The notes: generated by a model not told the origin, from the sequence alone. A stretch of 64,000 nt of DNA from Acuticoccus sp039034015 (GCA_039034015.1 JBCCBM010000004.1:62001-126000); one strand, 5' to 3'. Positions 1 through 8,445 are shown, counted from the stretch's first letter. Numbers and translations are program-made.

Positions 1-454
1 TCTCGCCAAGGGCGTAGCCGGGGGCAATGAGCGCTGCGGTGAGGACGGCAACATCGCCCACCTCATCCTGGATGATCGGTTCGCCCGCCCCGGCGGGAAG
101 CGCGGCGCGGGCGGCCTCCACCTGGTCGCGCAGCTCGTCCCACACCTGGTCGAGGGCGGTGACGTTGGACGCGGCTGTCGCGCGCACAATGGAGAGGCCG
201 GGGAGGGACGAACTTTCCACCTCGTCCACCGCCGCCACCTGGCGCACCGCGCGCTCAATGGGTTTTGTGACCAGCCGCTCAATCCGCTCTGGCGTGAGGC
301 CCGGATAGCTGACGCTCACCACCGCCTCGCGGATGGTGATCTTTGGGTCTTCGAGCGCAGGGAGGGTGTTGTAGGCGATGAGGCCGAGCGCCATCATCAC
401 GGCCACCACCGCGAACACAATCCGCGCGTTGGCGTTGGCAAGGGCGGTGAGCAT
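1..454 (-). CDS. RND efflux permease, N-terminal part (cut by window edge)
   Basis: The gene runs off the left edge, so only about the first 151 residues are seen. It begins MLTALANANARIVFAVVAVM, the first transmembrane helix of AcrB/HAE-type or heavy-metal-type RND permeases. A periplasmic porter segment follows, with the family pattern PALEDPKITIREA and YPGLTPERIERLVTKPIE. Such permeases use the proton gradient to export drugs, detergents or lipids through a periplasmic adaptor and an outer-membrane channel. The start codon lies 2 bases after the stop of the adaptor gene, so the two are cotranscribed. The substrate cannot be told from this fragment. Confidence 0.9.
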   Translation of the reverse strand, partial: MLTALANANARIVFAVVAVMMALGLIAYNTLPALEDPKITIREAVVSVSYPGLTPERIERLVTKPIERAVRQVAAVDEVESSSLPGLSIVRATAASNVTALDQVWDELRDQVEAARAALPAGAGEPIIQDEVGDVAVLTAALIAPGYALGE

Positions 455-456
455 TG

Positions 457-2013
457 TTAGTCCTCCAGCGCCGCAAGGACGGCGCCGGCGTCGACATCGA
501 GCTCCTCAAACCGCTGCGGCCCTTCGCCAAGGAGGGTGACCGTTTGCCCGTCCCGCAGGAAGGCGGCGCCGCGCACCGCAAGGGCGGTTCCAGCCGGCAC
601 ATCGAGCGCCACAATCGCCGCATCATCGGAGAAGCTGAGGACCTGCACCGGTTGGCGCCGCGCCGTTGCTTGGTCGCCGGCCCCGCGCGCCAGGGTGAAG
701 ACGAACGCCTCGTCCCCGCGCCCCATCACCACAGCGCTGTGCGGCAGGCGCACGCCCTTTGTGCCCGTCGCAACGTTGAGGGCGATGCGCCGGGTCGCAC
801 CGGGGCGCAGGCCCTCCGCGTCCGAAAGGTCGAGGGTGACGGGGAAGGTTGCCTCGCCCGCGCGGCGGGAGCCGATCTCGCTGATGACAGCGCGAACCGG
901 CGCCTGGCCGCCCAAAAGCGTGTGCGCCTCGCCAACCGTGAGCTCCGCCACAATCCCTTCCGGCACCGCAACGACCGCCTCAAGGGTTCCGCTCGCGTCC
1001 TCGATCTCGAAGACGGGCGCGCCGGCGGCCACCACCTCGGAGGCCTCGGCGCGCTGGGCGGCGATCCGGCCCTCATAGGGCGCGCGCAAGACGGTGTCGG
1101 CGAGGGTGTCCTTGGCCCGGCTGAGCGCGCTTTTGGCCGCGTTCACCCGGGCGGTTGCGGTTTCCATCGCGGCTCTGGCGTTGTCGACGGCGGCCTCCGA
1201 TTCCACTTGCCGCTCGAAAAGGGTGCGCTTGCGCGAAAAGGTGGCGGTTGCCTCGCGAAGCCGGGCCTCGGCCTCCAAAAGGCCCGCCCGCCGTTCCTCC
1301 ACGGCAAGTGCAGTTGCGGTCTCATCAAGCCGGGCAAGAACCTCTCCGGCCGCAACGCGGGCGCCCACACGGGTTGTGACCGCCGCGATGGTGCCTGAAA
1401 TTTCAAAGGCGAGCGGGGCGCGATCGGCCGCGCGCACGGTCGCGGTGAACTCGCGGGCGAGGGTTCTGGTGCCAGCGTCCGCCAACCGCACCCAGGCGAC
1501 GGGGCGGGCAATCTGTGTGGGTGCGGCGGCCGGCGGCGCGGGCGCGGCTGGGGCGGGCAGGCGCGTGAAGATGGCGGACGTCGGCGCGATGGCGGGCCCC
1601 GCGTGCAGCACAGCGGGGTAGGCGATGGCGGCCCGCTCGCCGGCGACAACGCCGGGGGCGATCGATGCTCCGGCGATCGCAACGCTGAGCCCCAGTGCTG
1701 CCCCTTGCGCCGCGCCAAGCACCCCGCCGCCAAGGCGCGACAATGGCGTCGGGCGCGCGCGCCGTGCGAGCGGCCGGCCGAGCACAAACCCCAACGCGAG
1801 GAACGCGACAAACGCCAAAAGCGCGGCGATGGCGGTGCTGGGCAGCGGTGTGGTCGCCGCAAGGTCGGCCAGCGCGTCCGACCCCATCGCAAACCGCCAC
1901 ACCAACACGGCGGCCAGCGTTGCAACGAGGCCCGCCACGCGCACCCGAACGCCGCGAAGGACGCCGAGCACGGCAAACACCACCACGAACGCTGCCATCA
2001 AAAGGTCCAACAT
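457..2013 (-). CDS. RND periplasmic adaptor with N-terminal CvpA-like membrane domain
   Basis: 518 residues from the ATG at 2013, chosen because TTTTGGAG lies about 8 bases upstream; an in-frame start at 2058 has no such site. Residues ~1-140 form a hydrophobic block with several membrane segments and the CvpA pattern (LDLLMAAFVVVFAVLGVLRG, then SRLGGGVLGAAQGAALG). After a Pro/Ala linker (~140-180), residues ~185-518 are a membrane-fusion protein: lipoyl half-motifs around GARVAAGEVLARLDE and LRAPYEGRI, a coiled-coil hairpin between them (~245-330), then beta-barrel domains. The adaptor couples the downstream RND permease to an outer-membrane channel. Adaptors normally carry only a signal peptide or lipobox here, so the CvpA-like anchor is unusual. 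Confidence 0.85.
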   Translation of the reverse strand: MLDLLMAAFVVVFAVLGVLRGVRVRVAGLVATLAAVLVWRFAMGSDALADLAATTPLPSTAIAALLAFVAFLALGFVLGRPLARRARPTPLSRLGGGVLGAAQGAALGLSVAIAGASIAPGVVAGERAAIAYPAVLHAGPAIAPTSAIFTRLPAPAAPAPPAAAPTQIARPVAWVRLADAGTRTLAREFTATVRAADRAPLAFEISGTIAAVTTRVGARVAAGEVLARLDETATALAVEERRAGLLEAEARLREATATFSRKRTLFERQVESEAAVDNARAAMETATARVNAAKSALSRAKDTLADTVLRAPYEGRIAAQRAEASEVVAAGAPVFEIEDASGTLEAVVAVPEGIVAELTVGEAHTLLGGQAPVRAVISEIGSRRAGEATFPVTLDLSDAEGLRPGATRRIALNVATGTKGVRLPHSAVVMGRGDEAFVFTLARGAGDQATARRQPVQVLSFSDDAAIVALDVPAGTALAVRGAAFLRDGQTVTLLGEGPQRFEELDVDAGAVLAALED

Positions 2014-2115
2014 CGCGCTGCTCCAAAACATCGAGGTTGTGCAAACGATAGGGCGCACGATATCGATGGAGAAATATCGGATGCCTATTCAATCATTGCA
2101 GATGCGATATCCATC
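2014..2115. promoter_or_regulatory. Divergent promoter region between RND operon and LysR gene
   Basis: About 100 bases separate the divergent starts. They hold CGATATCG (2058-2065) and an inverted pair ATATCG (2074-2079) / CGATAT (2105-2110), a plausible LysR-type binding arrangement. By the usual behaviour of this family, the adjacent LysR protein probably controls both its own gene and the efflux operon from here. The sites are seen in the sequence; binding is inferred. Confidence 0.45.
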
Positions 2116-2988
2116 ATGGAATTCCGCCACCTGAAAACCTTCGCCATCCTCGCCGATGAGCTGCACTTCGGCCGGGCCGCGCGCCGCCTCCACACGTCGC
2201 AGCCCGTCGTGAGCCGCACCCTGCGCGACATGGAGGAGGAGCTTGGCGTGCGCCTCCTGGATCGCTCCGCCCGAAGAGTAGAACTCACGCGGGCGGGGCG
2301 CAGTTTCCTCGCCTCCGCCCATGAGGCGTTGCGCCACATGGAGGCCGCGGTGCGCGCGGCACAGGCAAGCTCCGGCAACGGCATCGACCACCTGTCGCTG
2401 GGGGTGATGATGGGCGCATCACAGCCAATCGTGGGGCGCATGGTGGCCGCCTTTCGCCGCGCCAACCCCGCCGCCACCGTCGACATTGTGGCGGTTGCGG
2501 AGCGCACCGTCGGTCAGGCGCTGGTGGAGCGGTGGGTCGATGCCATCGTCGGCTGGGACGATGCGATCCCAAGCGCCTTCAACACCATGACGGTCGCGCA
2601 AATCCCCCTCGATGTCCTCTTGCCGCAGACCCACCCGCTGGCCGCAAAGGCGACCATCGCGCTCGCTGACCTTGCAAACGAGCCGCTGATCGTGCCCGAC
2701 AAGCGCGCTCACCCGGCCGTTTATGAGCGCTTTCGAGCAAAACTCCTGGAAAGCGGCATTGAGCCCGACTTTGCCGTCAATGTGGAAGACACCGCGCAGA
2801 TGATCGCGATGATTGCCGGCGGCGCGGCCATCGCCATCGCCCCGTGGATTGAGGGGCTCACGCTGCCCGGCATCGTCCAACGCCCGCAGGACCCGCCATA
2901 TGTCATCGGATTTGACCTCGCCTGGTCGCAAATGACCCCCACCGTAAAAACGTTGACCGAGGCGGTGGCAACTTTCACGGAATCGTGA
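2116..2988 (+). CDS. LysR-family transcriptional regulator, divergent from RND operon
   Basis: 290 residues from the ATG at 2116 (MEFRHLKTFAILADELHFGR), the standard beginning of a LysR helix-turn-helix. Residues 1-60 contain AARRLHTSQPVVSRTLRDME and LLDRSARRVELTRAGR, which are the HTH and wing. A LysR substrate-binding domain follows to the C terminus, at the family's usual length of about 300 residues. It is divergent from the CvpA-adaptor/RND operon with about 100 bases between the starts, so it is probably the local regulator of that pump and responds to one of its substrates. The effector is unknown. Confidence 0.9.
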   Translation: MEFRHLKTFAILADELHFGRAARRLHTSQPVVSRTLRDMEEELGVRLLDRSARRVELTRAGRSFLASAHEALRHMEAAVRAAQASSGNGIDHLSLGVMMGASQPIVGRMVAAFRRANPAATVDIVAVAERTVGQALVERWVDAIVGWDDAIPSAFNTMTVAQIPLDVLLPQTHPLAAKATIALADLANEPLIVPDKRAHPAVYERFRAKLLESGIEPDFAVNVEDTAQMIAMIAGGAAIAIAPWIEGLTLPGIVQRPQDPPYVIGFDLAWSQMTPTVKTLTEAVATFTES

Positions 2989-3096
2989 CCCGGCGCCTTG
3001 GCAGAGGCATTAAACGGTGGCGCCGGTCGGTCTCGCCGTTGCATACAAGTGCAGCATGTCTAGCCATCTTGTTGATGGCAAAAGGGAGACGCGGCC

Positions 3097-4800
3097 GTGG
3101 CGGCGGAGCGCCTGATCTGTGTAGAGATGTTTGGCCGCTTCCGCGTGGTGGCGCCTGACGGGGCCGATCTTACCCCTCGGAGCACCAAGGCGTGCGCCGT
3201 CCTGGCGCTGCTGGCCACCGCCCGCGGCCAAACCCGCAGCCGCGCGATGCTGGCCGACACTTTGTGGTCGGGCGCGGGGCAGGGCGCGTCGGGCAGCCTG
3301 CGCAAAGCCCTCACCGAAATTCGGGCAGCCTTTGGCCCCCATGCCGATGTCCTCCAGGCCGACCGCGCCAACGTCACCCTCGACCCTGCGCGCACAAAGG
3401 CCGCCACCGATGAGCCGCCAAGCCCCCTGCGCGGCGCGTTCCTGGAGGGTCTTGATGCGAAAGACCCCGTCTTTGAGGAGTGGCTGCGCGAAATGCGGCA
3501 GGTTGTGGACACACCGCCGCCGCCGGCCGCCCCCCGCGCCGCCGCGACCGCTGTGCCGCCTCCTGCCAACGTCCCCGCGCTCACCCGTGCGGGGCTGTTG
3601 CCGCCCATCGGCCCCCGGGTTGCGGTGTTGCCGCTGCGGGCAATCGGCAGCGATGCGGGCGCCGACACCCTGGGCGACTTCATCGCCGAGCAGGTCTCCC
3701 GCTCCCTCTCGCGCTCCAGCCTCCTGTCGGTCATCTCTCACCTGTCCAGCCGCTCGGTGGACAACACAAAGGTCGACGTCGCCGTGGTGCGGGACACCAT
3801 GGGCGCGGACTTTTGCGCCTCCGGCTCCGTGGTGGTGAACGGGTCCAAGGTGACCCACTATGTGGACCTTGTGGATGTGAACCGCGGCACGGTGCTGTGG
3901 TCCCACGAGGCAAACGGCACGGTGGCCGATTGCCTCCACAGCGATGGGCCGGGCTATGGCACCATCGTTGGCCGCATCGGGCAGACCATCTGCCAGGAGG
4001 CAATCCGCCACGCCAACGGCCGGCAACTCTCGGCGATTGACGATCACGCGCTCCTCTGTGCGGGGGCCGGGCTCATCCACGGGCCGCGGGCGGCAGACTT
4101 TAAGCGCTCCAAATCGCTGATTGATGAGGCCGTGCGCCGGGCGCCCCGCTCGGTGGATGCGCGGGCCTGGCTTGCCAAATGGCACGTCCTGTCGGTCTTC
4201 AACGGCTGGACCGACAACGCCCGGCGCGACACCCACCTTGCCATCGACGAGGCCGCCCGCGCCCTCGACATTCAGCCCACCGACGGCTTTGCCCTCACGG
4301 TGGATGGGTTTGCCCACTCCAACCTTTTAAAGCGGGGCGACATTGCCGCCTCCCGCTACGCCGAGGCCCTGCGCAACAACCCCAGCCAAGCCCTCTCGTG
4401 GCTGATGAGCGGCGTGCTCCACGCCTTTTCCGACAATGCTGGCGAGGCGGTGGCCCAGGTTGACCGCGCGCGCATGCTCTCCCCCCTCGACCCCTTCTCC
4501 TATTATTTCGACAGCCTGTCGGCCACCGCCTACCTCGCCGCTGAAGATTTTCCCCGCGCGCTGGAATTTGCCGATCGGGCCATTGCCAGCAACGATCGGC
4601 ATCTTTCCAGCTTGCGTGTTCGCATCACCGCGTTGCACTTTCTCGATCGCCGGCGTGAAGCGCGTCAGGCCATGCAGGAATTAAAGCGGCGAAAGCCGGG
4701 CTATACTGTTGATGATTACAGGCGGGATCACCCCGCCGCCCAGTCTCGACTGGGGCAAAACGTTATTGAAGCACTCGGGGCGTCCGGGCTGCGCGATTAA
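3097..4800 (+). CDS. SARP-type winged-helix regulator with TolB/FlgO-like and TPR domains
   Basis: 567 residues from a GTG start with AAAGGGAG 8-12 bases upstream. Residues ~5-95 match the SARP/OmpR-type DNA-binding domain (VEMFGRFRVVAPDGADLTPR, then LADTLW and SLRKALTEIRAAFG). After a Pro/Ala-rich linker (~155-180) comes a domain like the one in CadC-type and adenylate-cyclase-linked regulators (RVAVLPLRAIGS, GADFCASGSVVVNG, VNRGTVLWSHEANG). The C-terminal ~230 residues are alpha-helical with TPR-like spacing. There is no transmembrane segment, so the protein should be cytoplasmic. It lies 12 bases before the haloperoxidase-fold gene and 3.2 kb of cotranscribed DNA follow, so it likely controls this cassette. 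The signal it senses is unknown. Confidence 0.8.
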   Translation: MAAERLICVEMFGRFRVVAPDGADLTPRSTKACAVLALLATARGQTRSRAMLADTLWSGAGQGASGSLRKALTEIRAAFGPHADVLQADRANVTLDPARTKAATDEPPSPLRGAFLEGLDAKDPVFEEWLREMRQVVDTPPPPAAPRAAATAVPPPANVPALTRAGLLPPIGPRVAVLPLRAIGSDAGADTLGDFIAEQVSRSLSRSSLLSVISHLSSRSVDNTKVDVAVVRDTMGADFCASGSVVVNGSKVTHYVDLVDVNRGTVLWSHEANGTVADCLHSDGPGYGTIVGRIGQTICQEAIRHANGRQLSAIDDHALLCAGAGLIHGPRAADFKRSKSLIDEAVRRAPRSVDARAWLAKWHVLSVFNGWTDNARRDTHLAIDEAARALDIQPTDGFALTVDGFAHSNLLKRGDIAASRYAEALRNNPSQALSWLMSGVLHAFSDNAGEAVAQVDRARMLSPLDPFSYYFDSLSATAYLAAEDFPRALEFADRAIASNDRHLSSLRVRITALHFLDRRREARQAMQELKRRKPGYTVDDYRRDHPAAQSRLGQNVIEALGASGLRD

Positions 4801-4812
4801 AGGATTTTGACG

Positions 4813-6003
4813 ATGGCCATGTTTGGTGGTGCAGGTGGCGCGGGCGGGGCCGGCGGCGCGGGTGGTGCAGGTGGCGCGGGCGGTGCAGGTGGCGCTGGCG
4901 GGGCTGGCGGCGCGGGAACGGGGCTCACCGGCCTTGGCAGTTTCCTGGGCGCAGGCGCCGTCCCGGTGTACGATCCCATCACCACCCAGGGGCTGATGAC
5001 GAGCGCGGAAGCCATCGCGCACGTTGCCGGCGTTGCAACGCCCCCGCCCTTCACCCACCGCCCGTTCAATGACCCGCAAAACCTCACCCAAGTTGCCGAT
5101 TGGGTGCGCGCCTCCAACTATTTTACGCGCTTCTTTGCCCGCACGCGCATCGTCCCCATGGGCGGAGAAGTCCACATTGGCTTTGCCCCCACCGCGACAG
5201 CGCCGACAGCGCAAAGCCCGTTCCCCTCTGACCCGATGGTGCGTGTGGGCGTGGTGGGGCGGCCAAGCGCGGGCGATTTCGTCGCCCAGCTCGCTTATCT
5301 GCGCAACTATGCCGACCAGCGGCCTGACCGTGCGGCCGAAATCACCTCGCAGCTCGGCTTTCCGACGCCCTATTTTCTGATGCTGCTCGCCGCGCACCCG
5401 GGCCGCAACCGCCATCTGGTGGAGCTGATCACGGCCGCGCAAGTCATCACGGCGCACGTGGCAATGGCGGTCAAAGCGCCGCTCGCGGTCCAGCGGCCCG
5501 ACCAGATCGACGCCACCATCATGCCCATGATCCCAACGCCGGGGCACGGGGCCTACCCCTCCGCCCACGCCACCGAGGCCTTTGCCGCCTGCCGCGTGCT
5601 GGAGGGGGTGATTGCGGACCCCGACCTCACAAACGCCTTCCCCGATCGGGACCGCACCCTGGCGCTTGTGCGCGCCCAGGCCGCCCGCATTGCAGTCAAC
5701 CGGACGGTCGCCGGCGTGCACTACCCGCTCGACAGTTGGGCGGGCGCCGCGCTCGGCACCATGATTGGCGAGATTGTCCTCGGCCTTTGCGGGATTGCGG
5801 CCGATGTGCGCCCGTTCGCGTACGCCACGCAAACCCTGCAAAACCCCGGCGCCATCGACTTTAGCCTCCACCGGTTCACCGACCCCACCAAGCACGCGGC
5901 CGCCGGCCTCACCCACAGCGACGCGCTCCCCGGCCCGGTGACGCCGGAGCCGGCGTTTGTGTGGCTGTGGTCAAAGATGGTCAAAGATTTTACGGGGGCC
6001 TGA
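4813..6003 (+). CDS. PAP2 / vanadium-haloperoxidase-fold protein with (Gly-Gly-Ala)10 N-terminal tail
   Basis: 396 residues. The ATG at 4813 is preferred over the in-frame TTG at 4807 because AAGGA lies about 8 bases upstream. Residues 5-34 are ten Gly-Gly-Ala repeats. The C-terminal half has the three PAP2/haloperoxidase phosphate- or vanadate-binding motifs: K221 with six residues to R228-P, YPSAH ending at H252, and R297 with five residues to H303 and three to D307. PSAH in place of PSGH, and the overall length, fit bacterial vanadium-dependent-haloperoxidase-like proteins better than small membrane phosphatases. No signal peptide or membrane helix is evident. Neighbours are the SARP-type regulator (12-base gap) and a subtilase (3-base gap). 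Halide oxidation versus phosphate-ester hydrolysis cannot be settled from sequence. Confidence 0.8.
   Translation: MAMFGGAGGAGGAGGAGGAGGAGGAGGAGGAGGAGTGLTGLGSFLGAGAVPVYDPITTQGLMTSAEAIAHVAGVATPPPFTHRPFNDPQNLTQVADWVRASNYFTRFFARTRIVPMGGEVHIGFAPTATAPTAQSPFPSDPMVRVGVVGRPSAGDFVAQLAYLRNYADQRPDRAAEITSQLGFPTPYFLMLLAAHPGRNRHLVELITAAQVITAHVAMAVKAPLAVQRPDQIDATIMPMIPTPGHGAYPSAHATEAFAACRVLEGVIADPDLTNAFPDRDRTLALVRAQAARIAVNRTVAGVHYPLDSWAGAALGTMIGEIVLGLCGIAADVRPFAYATQTLQNPGAIDFSLHRFTDPTKHAAAGLTHSDALPGPVTPEPAFVWLWSKMVKDFTGA
4825..4914 (+). repeat. Ten tandem 9-base units encoding Gly-Gly-Ala
   Basis: Ten consecutive codon triplets read Gly-Gly-Ala directly after Met-Ala-Met-Phe. Codons vary between units (ggt/ggc/ggg and gca/gcg/gcc/gct), so the tract is not a fresh slippage product; the protein sequence rather than the DNA appears to be kept. 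The tract precedes the enzyme domain like a flexible or aggregating tail. Confidence 0.9.
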
Positions 6004-6006
6004 GCC

Positions 6007-8181
6007 ATGCTCTCCGCGCCCACCGTGCCGCCCCATCTGGAACCCTACGCCCTGTGGTCGTTCGGGGCTGGAAAAGACTACGCCTTCCCCTCCATCCGCG
6101 ACTATGACGTCGGAGAGGCGCTGTCGATCCTGATTGAGGCGAGCGACCCAATCCCCACGAACGCGGCCGATAATTGGTTCGCAGCGCACGGCGACACCAC
6201 GCTGCGCCACCCGCTCCTGTGGCAAGGCGATGGGACCTTTGCCACCCACTTCATCCCATCCACGCTTTGGCTGGGCGAGGGGCGAACGCCCCTTGCTGGT
6301 GACGCCGACGCGCTCGCAACAACGCTCGGTGCCGTCACCTGCACAGCGCCGGGGGGCGACACGCTCGAAACGCGCTTCACGCTTAACATCCCCGTGCCGC
6401 AATCGTCCGGCCGGGCGCTGGGGCCGCTGGAGCCGCTTCCAAACCGGGCCGAAAAGCCGCCGCTGCCCAAAAATCTCACCGTGATTGGCGTCATTGAGGA
6501 CGCGATCCCCTTCGCCAACCGCGCCTTCCTTGATGGGGACGGTCACACGCGGGTCGACTACTGCTGGCTGCAAGCTGCCCCGGAGGACGCCAGCACGCCC
6601 CGCGTTCGCGTCGGGCGGGAGCTTTTGGGCGCGGACATTGACGACCTGCGCGTCCGCTTGGGGCACGACGAGGTGGCCCTTTATCGCGAGGCGGGCGCTG
6701 CAACCCCCCACCCGCGCTACGGCGTCTCCATCGAGCGGCACGCCACCCACGGCTCGCTGGTCATGGATGTTGCGGCCGGTCACACCAACCCGGCCGAGGC
6801 GGATGATGCGGTGCGCATCATCGCCGTCCAACTCCCCAATGTGGTGGCGTGGGACACATCAAGCTTTGGCAAAGAGATGTATATGGTCGCTGCCGTCCAT
6901 TACATTTTGGAGCGGGCCGATCACTTGCGGCGCCAATATGCGCCAAAGCTGAACGAGGCGGGGGAGGAGGTTTACGACCCTCTCCCCGTGGTGATCAACT
7001 TCTCCTACGGGTTCTCCGGCGGGCCCCATGGCGGCTCGGAGACGGGGCGCACAGGCCTTGCCATTGAGGATGCGCTTGACGAGATGGTGGCCGCCCGCCG
7101 CGCCCACGCACCAACGGCCATGGTGCTCCCCTCGGGCAACACATTTTCCGATCGGCTGCACGCGGTGCTCCCGCTCTCAAGCTTCGTGCCGGGCGAGACC
7201 ACAAAACACTTGCGATGGCGCCTCCAGCCCAACGACCGCACGTCGAACTTTTTGGAGTTGTGGTTCCCGGCCGGGGTGGAGGAGGGGGAGTTTTCAGTCG
7301 CCCTCACCCAGCCGGATGGGTCATCGCTTGGGGTCCCGGTGATGACGTCATCGCCGGGGGAGACGGCGCCGCCCGGCACCATCGGTCAGATGACGATGGA
7401 TCGCCACCGCGGCACCCGCCTTCGGGTGATGATTGCCCTTGCCCCCACCGAGCCGGAGCCGATTTTTGTAGAAGGTGCTGCGCCGCGCGTCCCCGCCGCT
7501 GCCGCCGCCGGGGTGTGGACGGTCGCCATCACCCACACCGCCGGCGCGCTGGGGGACGGGGCAATCCTCGCCTACATCCAGCGGGACGATGAGCCAACGC
7601 AGCTCAAAAGCGGCGCCCGGCAAAGCTATTTTGACGCGCCCGCGTTCGCCCTTTTCGGCGAGGATGGGGCATTCGGCAATGCGGATGCGCCGGCAAGCGC
7701 AGTCAAACGCTTTGGCACGCTGAACGGGCTCGGCACAGGCGCCACCACAACAGTGGTGGCGGGCTACCGGCCCACCGCGCGCGCCGCCTACGTCGCAACC
7801 GTCGGTGTGCCGGAGAATTATTCGTCCGCCGGCCCGCTTGCCGCAACGCCCACCGATGCGAGCGTGGACGCATCGGCCCAAACGTCGGGCGGGCGCGCGA
7901 TGCCGGGGATGATGGCCGCCGGCGTCCTCTCGGGGAGCCGCGGGCGCATGGCCGGCACCAGCGTTGCCGCGCCCCAAGTGGCACGGTGGATCGCCCACGC
8001 CCTCGCCTCCGGCGAAGGGCCCGCCAAGGACGAGTGGGAGAATACGGCGGCCTACGCAGCGCTGGTGCCAGGGGTCCGGGTTGCAACCGGGGCGCCCGGC
8101 GGGTTTGCCGCCCCAACGGTCCGGCTCGGGGCAGTGTTTGCAACGCCAACGCGGCCCACAAGAGCGAGCGCCAGCGTCTGA
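6007..8181 (+). CDS. Subtilisin-family (S8) serine protease with large internal insert
   Basis: 724 residues, starting 3 bases after the PAP2-fold gene. The catalytic set is visible: Asp165 in VIGVIEDAIPFAN, His248 in HATHGSLVMDVAAG, oxyanion Asn378 in VLPSGNTFSD and Ser652 in MAGTSVAAPQVARW. Residues 1-155 are an N-terminal region of unknown fold. About 275 residues separate the Asn from the Ser, roughly 200 more than in subtilisin itself; this insert looks beta-rich and resembles the extra domains of some bacterial subtilases. No Sec or Tat signal peptide is seen, so the protease may act in the cytoplasm or leave by another route. Tight linkage suggests the Gly-Gly-Ala-tailed partner could be a substrate; this is inference only. 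Confidence 0.85.
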   Translation: MLSAPTVPPHLEPYALWSFGAGKDYAFPSIRDYDVGEALSILIEASDPIPTNAADNWFAAHGDTTLRHPLLWQGDGTFATHFIPSTLWLGEGRTPLAGDADALATTLGAVTCTAPGGDTLETRFTLNIPVPQSSGRALGPLEPLPNRAEKPPLPKNLTVIGVIEDAIPFANRAFLDGDGHTRVDYCWLQAAPEDASTPRVRVGRELLGADIDDLRVRLGHDEVALYREAGAATPHPRYGVSIERHATHGSLVMDVAAGHTNPAEADDAVRIIAVQLPNVVAWDTSSFGKEMYMVAAVHYILERADHLRRQYAPKLNEAGEEVYDPLPVVINFSYGFSGGPHGGSETGRTGLAIEDALDEMVAARRAHAPTAMVLPSGNTFSDRLHAVLPLSSFVPGETTKHLRWRLQPNDRTSNFLELWFPAGVEEGEFSVALTQPDGSSLGVPVMTSSPGETAPPGTIGQMTMDRHRGTRLRVMIALAPTEPEPIFVEGAAPRVPAAAAAGVWTVAITHTAGALGDGAILAYIQRDDEPTQLKSGARQSYFDAPAFALFGEDGAFGNADAPASAVKRFGTLNGLGTGATTTVVAGYRPTARAAYVATVGVPENYSSAGPLAATPTDASVDASAQTSGGRAMPGMMAAGVLSGSRGRMAGTSVAAPQVARWIAHALASGEGPAKDEWENTAAYAALVPGVRVATGAPGGFAAPTVRLGAVFATPTRPTRASASV

Positions 8182-8304
8182 TACCGACGCGCCAAGTCTT
8201 TGACTTGTCGCGTGTGGGTGACGCTCAGGCGCCGCGCAGGCTTTACCGGCGCACGATGGGTCAATCCAAAGGTGCGCCGGTATGACGCAACAGGGCGTGC
8301 CCCA

Positions 8305-8445
8305 AAACAAAAAAGAGGCCGGACGGAGGCGATTGTTCGCCCACGTCCGGCCTCTTGGGCCACACCAATGGCGGTCGGTGCCTTCCCCCGCAGGGGCGAA
8401 AAATTGCCCCGGCGAACCCTGATGGTTTGCGCCGACCACCGTGAC
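8305..8445 (-). ncRNA. Putative structured small RNA with intrinsic terminator
   Basis: Read on the minus strand, a 9-bp stem (8432-8440 with 8370-8378, one G-U pair) encloses two hairpins: 8411-8433 (GGCG..AACC/GGTTCGCC) and 8393-8410 (GGGGC/GCCCC). The 3' end is a long perfect stem, AAGAGGCCGGACG paired across 8313-8325 and 8344-8356, itself containing a small GGCGA/TCGCC hairpin, followed by a run of U. This is the layout of a stand-alone terminated small RNA. I do not recognise the family; no tmRNA, SRP or RNase P signatures are present. The 5' end and promoter are not clear. Confidence 0.5.

Noticed and set aside
3010..4317. 435-codon minus-strand ORF opposite the SARP-type gene
   Set aside because: It is a high-GC shadow frame with low-complexity Gly/Arg/His composition, while the plus-strand frame has clear domains.
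8305..8445. tmRNA, SRP RNA or RNase P RNA
   Set aside because: None of their invariant segments is visible (no tRNA-like CCA end, no SRP GGAAGCA loop, no P-RNA core).
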